Positions 1-5,152 of a DNA stretch of 5,152 nt are shown in pieces (position 1 is the first letter of the stretch; each line of letters starts with the position of its first letter). Position numbers and translations under genes: made by a program. The DNA comes from Gammaproteobacteria bacterium. Lineage in GTDB: Bacteria > Pseudomonadota > Gammaproteobacteria > GCA-001735895. Location: NCBI GenBank assembly GCA_027293245.1, contig JAPUFZ010000207.1, forward strand, positions 1-5,152, given 5' to 3'. The notes under the pieces were generated by a model, which saw only the letters and a program-made list of their open reading frames with translations, made no database searches and was not told where the DNA came from.

Positions 1-798
1 AGTTTTTTTTCTTGCCGCTGATTTGGGTCGCCAATCGGACTGCTTTTTTAGGGGTAGCTCGGTCAATAAGAGTTCAAGTAGTTTAATGTCGTGATCGGTG
101 TCTGGTTGTTCATCTTCGCTTTCGGGATTGTCGATCAGGACTACAAACTCACCCTTTGCGAGCGCGGCATCCTGCGCGAACAGTTCTATCAATTCACCCG
201 CTTTTCCACTCAGAAAATTTTCATGCGCCTTGGTTAATTCTTTTGCAACAACGATACGATTTGAAGAAAATATATCGGCTAACTGGTCCAGTAATCGCTT
301 GATACGATGACTCGATTCAAGCAGGACCAGCGTACCCTTATGAGCTTTCATCGCCTCCAGGCTATTCATACGTTCAACGTTCTTATGCGATAGAAAACCG
401 TAATAGGTAAATTTATCGGTTGCCAGCCCGGCACTGCTCAGGGCGGCGATAATGCTACTGGCGCCGGGCACCGGACAGACTTTGAGGCCGGCAGCACGGA
501 CGGCATTCACCAGCACATATCCGGGGTCGGATATCAGAGGCGTTCCTGCATCAGATATCAATGCAATATCGATTCCGCTCGACAGTTTCTCAACCAGGCT
601 ATCTACGCGCCTGCACTCATTGTGCTGATGCAGCGAGATGAGTTTTTTACTAATGCCCAGGTGATTTAGCAGGCGCATACTGTGTCGGGTATCCTCAGCC
701 GCAATCAGACCAACCTGTTTCAAAGTTTCGATTGCGCGCAGGCTAATATCACCGAGATTACCAATCGGTGTTGCCACAATATACAGTACGCCACTCAT
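1..798 (-). CDS. rsmI: 16S rRNA (cytidine-1402-2'-O)-methyltransferase RsmI, 3' end cut by window edge, apparent -1 frameshift near the C-terminus
   Basis: RsmI uses S-adenosylmethionine to 2'-O-methylate C1402 in the ribosomal P site of 16S rRNA. I translated the minus strand from the ATG at 798-796. The product has the family hallmarks: an N-terminal TPIGNLGD-type motif at residues 10-17, AAEDTRH at 33-39, HQHNE at 57-61, the SAM-site stretch LISDAGTPLISDPG at 80-93 and PVPGASS at 109-115. The start is supported because the first motif lies about ten residues from the usual N-terminus; no Shine-Dalgarno sequence is visible upstream. The frame is uninterrupted for 252 codons, through LPLKK at 248-252. 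After that, the zero frame gives a tail unlike the family (QSDWRPKSAARKKT) with no stop before the edge. The -1 frame gives AVRLATQISGKKKN, which resembles the expected ending (E. coli has a similar A-rich helix followed by G-x-KKNALY, from memory). The gene is divergent from lpoA, as in E. coli yraL. Confidence 0.95.
   Translation of the reverse strand, partial: MSGVLYIVATPIGNLGDISLRAIETLKQVGLIAAEDTRHSMRLLNHLGISKKLISLHQHNECRRVDSLVEKLSSGIDIALISDAGTPLISDPGYVLVNAVRAAGLKVCPVPGASSIIAALSSAGLATDKFTYYGFLSHKNVERMNSLEAMKAHKGTLVLLESSHRIKRLLDQLADIFSSNRIVVAKELTKAHENFLSGKAGELIELFAQDAALAKGEFVVLIDNPESEDEQPDTDHDIKLLELLLTELPLKKQSDWRPKSAARKKT
15..38 (-). other. Imperfect stem-loop 4 nt downstream of the rsmI A AAA AAG heptamer
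   Basis: Read on the minus strand, bases 38-31 (CCGATTGG) can pair with 26-15 (CCAAATCAGCGG) around a four-base loop. This gives up to eight pairs, interrupted by a single-A bulge and a three-base bulge. It begins four bases after the slip heptamer, near the 5-9 base spacing typical of frameshift stimulators. The stem is weak and broken, and both arms are coding in either frame, so it may be coincidental. Confidence 0.25.
43..49 (-). other. A AAA AAG heptamer in rsmI where the conserved frame is left (possible -1 slip site or one-base deletion)
   Basis: On the minus strand the zero-frame codons are CTA AAA AAG CAG, so the heptamer A AAA AAG sits in exactly the phase required for tandem -1 slippage. 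It is identical to the known E. coli dnaX slip sequence. Slipping back one base makes the next codon GCA (43-41), and the frame that follows encodes the expected RsmI C-terminal helix. The same repair would follow from a seventh A in the run, so a sequencing, assembly or real deletion explains the data equally well and is the simpler explanation. No purine-rich SD-like stimulator, as found in dnaX, is visible upstream. Confidence 0.6.
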
Positions 799-967
799 GC
801 AAAAGAGTGTACACTATTACGCTGACCCAGCGGCCTGCCCACGCCTGGATAGTATTGGCAGCCATGAAACCAGGGCGGCCTGTACTTAGCCATTTATTGC
901 CAGGGAGTCTCTGATTAAATTTGACGATCAACCGAACTACTGCCACTCGTTTATCGGCTGCCATTGC
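799..967. promoter_or_regulatory. Divergent intergenic region between rsmI and lpoA
   Basis: These 169 bp separate the start codons of two diverging genes, so promoters for both should lie here or slightly inside the genes. I see a TTGACG at 921-926 (plus) that resembles a -35 box, but no good -10 hexamer at 16-18 bp. A TTGCCA at 897-902 is followed by TAAATT only 13 bp on. On the minus strand no clear sigma-70 pair was found. Neither gene has a recognisable Shine-Dalgarno sequence. The plus frame of lpoA stays open back to a stop at 887-889, but contains no ATG, GTG or TTG codon before 968. No small gene or RNA is recognisable. Confidence 0.4.
806..815. repeat. Perfect 10-bp palindrome AGTGTACACT just upstream of rsmI
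   Basis: The palindrome ends 8 bp upstream of the rsmI start codon. It could be a half of an operator, or coincide with a promoter -10 region (it contains TACACT on both strands). An overlapping pair, CACTC at 792-796 and GAGTG at 805-809, would place the rsmI start codon in or beside the loop of a small mRNA hairpin. No second copy was noticed in the window, so binding by a regulator is speculative. Confidence 0.25.
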
Positions 968-2896
968 ATGAGATTCAATTATCCAAAAGCGGTTCTTACC
1001 CTGATCCTGAGCGCGGCTATTAGCGCTTGTCAAACCGGTCCTGTAGTGGAAAAAGAAGTTGTCGAACCCGCCGTAGAAACAGTACCGAAGGTTATCGACG
1101 AGGCCTTAACAATTTCGCGGGAAGACAAGTTTTTGCAGGCCCTTACTCTGGAATCCAAGGAAGCCTGGATTGAAGCAGCCCAGGCCTATCAGAGTCTGGC
1201 CGAAGAAAGTACGCTACCCAATCGCTCGACCTACTATATCAGCTCAGCATTAATGTTTTACAAAGCGGAGCGCTATCTCTATATCGAACCTTTTTTTGAG
1301 TCCCTGGATCAGGATGACATTCTACCGAGCGATGAAAGTTACAAAGACATCATACTAGCTGGAGCTTTTTTCGGTATTGGTAAAATTTACCAGAGTCTTC
1401 TGACTCTGCCCGATATCGATGAAATCACCGACGATCGATTTAAGGCGCTCGCGCTCAACATCCGCTCGCAAGGGGTTCTCGCTATCGGCAAACCGTTGGA
1501 AACTGTACGTCTGCGTATACAAATTGGTAAATATCTCAATACCATCAGGGAGATTGAAAAAAATCATGACTTTATCTGGGATGCTCTCAACCGTATCAGT
1601 GAGCCGGCGATATTGCGTGCATTATCAGAGCCGCAAACCAGGGAATTGCGTGGTTGGCTTGAACTGAATTTAATCGCCAGACGCTCTAATATGCTGCCCG
1701 ATAAAATCGAGCCCTGGATCACCCAATGGTATCAAGTTTACGATGGACACTCTGCCGGCGCCTATTTTGCGGTCAACCTGCTCGAAGAGAGTAGACGGAT
1801 CTACATTAAACCTGCACGCATCGCTTTGATGTTGCCGTTTTCTGGTCGCCTGCTAAAGGTTTCAGAGGCCATTCAAAACGGATTCTTATATGCCTACTAT
1901 ACGGACCAGGAACTGGGCGCCGAACTCGAAATTATCAATGCCAGCACCGATCCTGCCGAGTTTAATCTGCAATACCAGCAGGCTATCCAGGACGGCGCCG
2001 ATTTTATCGTCGGACCGATTAGTAAAGCGTTGGTCAATCAGTTGCAGCAGCAGGACAAACTCCAGGTGCCAACACTGGCGCTCAACTATGCAGAAGACAC
2101 CAGGGAACCCACTCTGAATTTGTATCAGTTTGGTTTGAGACCAGAAGATGAAGCCGAGCAAATCGCAGATTTTGCGCTCGCCGAAGGCAGAAATCTTGCG
2201 ATCACGCTGGTGCCCGACACAGAATGGGGAACGCGTTTGCAGAATGCCTTTACCGAACGTTTCGAAAAACTCGGCGGCCGTGTCGTCGGTAGCGAGTTTT
2301 ATCCCTCGAAAAAGAATGATTACTCGGCGTCAATTAAGAAATTATTGAATCTCAGCACCAGTAATTCGCGGCATGCCATTATTCAGCAGGTGATTGGTCA
2401 GCCCGTAAGTTTTGAACCGAGGCGTCGCCAGGATGTTGACATGGTCTTTATTGCCGCCAATTCGCGCCAGGCCAGACTGATTAAACCCCAGCTTGAATTT
2501 CATCAAGCACAGAGCCTGCCAGTATATGCAACATCGCACATCTCCTCCAGTAACAGCAATTCTGACGACGATCGTGATTTGAATGATATTCTGTTTGTAG
2601 ATATTCCCTGGATGCTGGCTAATTCGGACAATCGCGATTTTCAGGAGATCAGACACTACTGGCCCTCCAGCAGCAAGCACTTTAGCCGGCTCTACGCGCT
2701 AGGCATCGATGCTTACCGACTGATTCCAGCATTGCGCCGTTTAATGATAAATCCCGGCGAAACAGAATTACGCAATACCGGCCAGTTATCGGTTGATAAA
2801 AATGGTCGGGTTAAACGCGCATTATTGATCGCAACCTACGATAGAGGTATTGCAAAACTACTCGAACAACCGCCCGGTCAACAGCCCATAAACTGA
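968..2896 (+). CDS. lpoA: LpoA, outer-membrane lipoprotein activator of penicillin-binding protein PBP1A
   Basis: LpoA is anchored in the outer membrane, spans the periplasm and stimulates the peptidoglycan synthase PBP1A. The 642-residue product (E. coli about 678) starts with a lipoprotein signal peptide: basic/polar MRFNYPK, a hydrophobic stretch at 8-18 and the lipobox I-S-A-C with Cys21. The residues after Cys21 (QTGP) lack the Asp+2 Lol-avoidance signal, which fits outer-membrane sorting. Residues of about 25-275 are a helical, TPR-like region. From residue 283 (ARIALMLPFSGRL) the protein matches the periplasmic-binding-protein fold, with DFIVGP at 345-350, a PTLALNY strand and the W-G-T-R-L-x-x-A-F segment of the second lobe. 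The start is chosen because it gives a complete signal peptide; no Shine-Dalgarno is visible. It is the first gene of lpoA-yraN-SIS, 18 bp before yraN. The N-terminal domain is identified by locus and length more than by motif. Confidence 0.93.
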   Translation: MRFNYPKAVLTLILSAAISACQTGPVVEKEVVEPAVETVPKVIDEALTISREDKFLQALTLESKEAWIEAAQAYQSLAEESTLPNRSTYYISSALMFYKAERYLYIEPFFESLDQDDILPSDESYKDIILAGAFFGIGKIYQSLLTLPDIDEITDDRFKALALNIRSQGVLAIGKPLETVRLRIQIGKYLNTIREIEKNHDFIWDALNRISEPAILRALSEPQTRELRGWLELNLIARRSNMLPDKIEPWITQWYQVYDGHSAGAYFAVNLLEESRRIYIKPARIALMLPFSGRLLKVSEAIQNGFLYAYYTDQELGAELEIINASTDPAEFNLQYQQAIQDGADFIVGPISKALVNQLQQQDKLQVPTLALNYAEDTREPTLNLYQFGLRPEDEAEQIADFALAEGRNLAITLVPDTEWGTRLQNAFTERFEKLGGRVVGSEFYPSKKNDYSASIKKLLNLSTSNSRHAIIQQVIGQPVSFEPRRRQDVDMVFIAANSRQARLIKPQLEFHQAQSLPVYATSHISSSNSNSDDDRDLNDILFVDIPWMLANSDNRDFQEIRHYWPSSSKHFSRLYALGIDAYRLIPALRRLMINPGETELRNTGQLSVDKNGRVKRALLIATYDRGIAKLLEQPPGQQPIN

Positions 2897-2914
2897 TTAG
2901 AATGAGCGACAGGA

Positions 2915-3887
<973 letters not shown>

Positions 3888-3897
3888 CCCGGTTCGC

Positions 3898-4293
3898 TTA
3901 CTTAACCACTTTAAGGCCCGGTTTTGAAGCCTGTTTAGCTTTACCGGTGTCGCCCGATGATGAATTCGTGGCCTGCAAATCTTCCGACTCGGCTGAGAAC
4001 ATCATACCTTCACCATTTTCACGGGCATAAATGGCCAGAACCGACTCCATCGGGCAATAGACATCCTGCGCTACGCCATTGAAACGTGCCGAAAATGATA
4101 AATAATCATTGGTCATTTCCAGGTTTTGAATTGCAGATGGCGCCAGATTCAGTACAAGCTTGCCATCGGTGGCGACGCCTCTGGGAACTATAGCCCTGTC
4201 GCAACTGCTGTCGACCAGAATATAGGGGGTAACCTGATTATCCAGTAGCCACTCATACAGTCCTCGAATCAGGTAGGGCTTACTGGGGGTCAT
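3898..4293 (-). CDS. sspB: SspB, ClpXP protease specificity-enhancing adaptor
   Basis: SspB binds the ssrA tag on products of stalled ribosomes and delivers them to ClpXP. The 131-residue protein has the folded substrate-binding domain at about 1-99: PYLIRGLYEWLLDN (6-19), VLNLAPSAI, a FSARFNGVAQDV segment and the signature YARENGEGMMF (89-99). A polar Ser/Asp/Lys-rich linker follows at about 100-126, and the tail ends in LKVVK (127-131), matching the conserved C-terminal XB peptide that docks on the ClpX N-domain (LRVVK in E. coli). The linker is clearly shorter than in E. coli SspB (165 residues). The ATG at 4293 is chosen because family members begin a few residues before PYL; an in-frame TTG at 4305 would add MADA. 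The 18-base gap after sspA has no strong Shine-Dalgarno, suggesting translational coupling to sspA. Its stop lies 10 bp from the stop of the converging SIS gene. Confidence 0.94.
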   Translation of the reverse strand: MTPSKPYLIRGLYEWLLDNQVTPYILVDSSCDRAIVPRGVATDGKLVLNLAPSAIQNLEMTNDYLSFSARFNGVAQDVYCPMESVLAIYARENGEGMMFSAESEDLQATNSSSGDTGKAKQASKPGLKVVK

Positions 4294-4311
4294 CGCATCG
4301 GCCAACCCAGG

Positions 4312-4938
4312 CTAGGCAACCATATCGCGTTCCTGCTCGGACAGGCTGGCCTGAAAAGAAGGACGGGAAAACACTCTTTTCATATATGCGCTGATTGGTT
4401 TTGTAGACGCGGGTAACTCGATTCCATAGTGAGGCAGGCGCCACAAAATGGGTGCAATACTGCAGTCCAGAAGACTGAATTCTGCGGAAAGAAAATAAGG
4501 CATCGCTGAAAACACCTCAGCCGAATTGATCAGGCTTTCAGTTAGAGCCTTCTTCGCCAGAGTCTTCTTTTTCTCAGTGCCACGCTCTATATCTCCCAGT
4601 AGAGAAAACCAGTCGCTCTCGATTCTAAACAATGCAAGGCGGCTTTTGGCGCGCGATACCGGGTCGACCGGCATCAGTGGCGGATGCGGGAAACGCTCAT
4701 CGAGATACTCGATTAACACCCTCGAATTGTAAAGCACAAGATCACGATCGACCATAGTCGGGACCGTTGCATACGGATTCAGGTCGATTAAATCTTCGGG
4801 TAAATTATCCATATCGACATCGTGAATTTCGACCGCGATATCTTTTTCGGCTAGCACAATGCGAGCGCGATGACATTCGGGGTCTACGGGTGATGAGAAA
4901 CAACTCATCACCGAACGGCGATTCGCCACTACTGACAT
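4312..4938 (-). CDS. sspA: SspA, stringent starvation protein A (RNA polymerase-associated GST-fold regulator)
   Basis: SspA binds RNA polymerase-sigma70 and alters transcription during starvation and acid stress. The 208 residues (E. coli 212) have the two parts of the glutathione-S-transferase fold. An N-terminal thioredoxin-like domain covers about 9-83, including LNPYATVPTMVDRDLVLYNS with the cis-Pro of the V-P-T motif (Pro60) and an acidic Ser72 cap region. An all-helical domain follows from about 90 to 200. Pro84-His85-Pro86 reproduce, at the same numbers, the surface pocket residues shown in E. coli to be needed for SspA activity. The segment MSCFSSPVDPECHRARIVL (11-29) is the usual first strand and helix, without a catalytic GST residue. 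The start is supported by AAGGA seven bases upstream and by family length. The gene lies 15 bp after petC and 18 bp before the sspB ATG, so petC-sspA-sspB are probably one transcript. Confidence 0.96.
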   Translation of the reverse strand: MSVVANRRSVMSCFSSPVDPECHRARIVLAEKDIAVEIHDVDMDNLPEDLIDLNPYATVPTMVDRDLVLYNSRVLIEYLDERFPHPPLMPVDPVSRAKSRLALFRIESDWFSLLGDIERGTEKKKTLAKKALTESLINSAEVFSAMPYFLSAEFSLLDCSIAPILWRLPHYGIELPASTKPISAYMKRVFSRPSFQASLSEQERDMVA

Positions 4939-4945
4939 AATGTAA

Positions 4946-4950
4946 TCCTT
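4946..4950 (-). promoter_or_regulatory. Ribosome binding site of sspA
   Basis: AAGGA on the minus strand, seven bases before the ATG at 4938, lies wholly within the 15-bp gap after the petC stop. It is the clearest Shine-Dalgarno in the window and fixes the sspA start. It also suggests sspA can be translated independently of petC on a shared mRNA. Confidence 0.75.
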
Positions 4951-4953
4951 CGG

Positions 4954-5152
4954 TTAGTGTATGTCCTTCCAAAATTCTTTCTTAAGGAAATAAGTCAGAA
5001 TCAGTAACAGAAATAGAAATATGATAACACCGGTACCCACATTTTTTCGTGTCTGCTTGTAAGGTTCGGCAAGATAATCCAGAAATGCGACCAGATCATG
5101 GATCGTCGCATCGTATTCTGCTGTGGTCAGGCTACCAGGTTTGATCAGATCG
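4954..5152 (-). CDS. petC: Cytochrome c1 subunit of the bc1 complex, C-terminal 65 codons only
   Basis: Cytochrome c1 carries electrons from the Rieske protein to soluble cytochrome c in complex III. Only the C-terminus is in the window; the 5' part, with the CxxCH haem site and signal peptide, lies past base 5152. Reading from 5151, the visible 65 residues run from the periplasmic domain end (SLTTAEYDATIHDLVAFLDY at 7-26, then LAEPYKQTRKNVGTG) into one hydrophobic membrane helix (about residues 38-56, bases 4984-5040). The protein ends KKEFWKDIH, like the family's typical KKEYWKDV-type cytoplasmic tail. The order L-x-x-EYD-x-x-x-x-DLV-x-[FY]L-x-Y-x-x-EP followed by a TM anchor is characteristic of petC and not of other c-type cytochromes. 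Placement just before sspA matches petABC-sspAB in Pseudomonas-like gammaproteobacteria. PetA and petB are expected beyond the right edge but are not seen. Confidence 0.93.
   Translation of the reverse strand, partial: DLIKPGSLTTAEYDATIHDLVAFLDYLAEPYKQTRKNVGTGVIIFLFLLLILTYFLKKEFWKDIH

Noticed and set aside
98..310. Plus-strand open frame of 70 codons
   Set aside because: It lies entirely antisense within rsmI, whose protein is clearly recognisable; the Ser-rich translation looks like an antisense artefact.
897..949. Sigma-70 promoter for lpoA from TTGCCA (897) or TTGACG (921)
   Set aside because: Neither -35-like box has an acceptable -10 hexamer at 16-18 bp, so no specific promoter is called.
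758..1033. Minus-strand open frame of 91 codons across the rsmI-lpoA intergenic region
   Set aside because: It overlaps the rsmI start and the lpoA signal peptide, has no recognisable domain or ribosome binding site, and its composition (MTSANSRAQDQGK...) resembles a chance reading frame.
1290..1298. T run inside lpoA as a further possible frameshift site
   Set aside because: The lpoA frame reads through it as Pro-Phe-Phe-Glu with the family protein continuing normally on both sides, so nothing is disrupted.
2342..2680. Minus-strand open frame of 112 codons inside lpoA
   Set aside because: It is fully antisense to the conserved C-terminal domain of LpoA, and shows no family motif.
3888..3897. 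Bidirectional intrinsic terminator between the converging operons
   Set aside because: The gap contains only the short AACCCGGTT symmetry, with no stable GC stem followed by a T run on either strand.

Overview
The window reads as a chromosomal housekeeping locus of a gammaproteobacterium. Three things point there: an LpoA lipoprotein, a partner known only from that class; the divergent order rsmI / lpoA-yraN-SIS protein, as in E. coli (yraL / lpoA-yraN-diaA) and Pseudomonas; and a following petC-sspA-sspB block, as in Pseudomonas and relatives rather than the enterics. Base composition looks close to balanced. I see no tRNA, rRNA, CRISPR array, IS element, integrase or other mobile-element signature. 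Six protein genes are recognised with good confidence, plus the end of a seventh; family comparisons are from memory.

Layout. Bases 1-798 (minus) hold rsmI, a 16S rRNA 2'-O-methyltransferase, cut by the left edge. Bases 799-967 are the divergent intergenic region. Bases 968-2896 (plus) encode the PBP1A activator LpoA, followed by yraN (2915-3286) and a GmhA/DiaA-type SIS protein (3291-3887) in one tight operon. This operon converges with only 10 bp between stops on sspB (3898-4293), sspA (4312-4938) and the last 65 codons of petC, cytochrome c1 (4954-5152), which form a second, minus-strand operon.

How the genes relate. The plus operon serves the envelope and DNA metabolism: LpoA stimulates peptidoglycan synthesis, the SIS protein probably makes heptose for LPS (or acts on DnaA, as E. 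coli DiaA does), and YraN is a putative nuclease-fold protein. The minus operon couples respiration (bc1 complex) to SspA, a transcription factor of starvation and stress, and SspB, the adaptor that feeds ssrA-tagged proteins to ClpXP.

The most unusual observation is in rsmI. The expected C-terminus is only recovered by a -1 shift at an in-frame A AAA AAG heptamer, the slippery sequence of E. coli dnaX. This is either a one-base homopolymer loss (error or mutation) or a candidate recoding site. The second is that the SIS protein in the diaA position keeps both catalytic residues of phosphoheptose isomerase. I found no convincing wholly undescribed system here.
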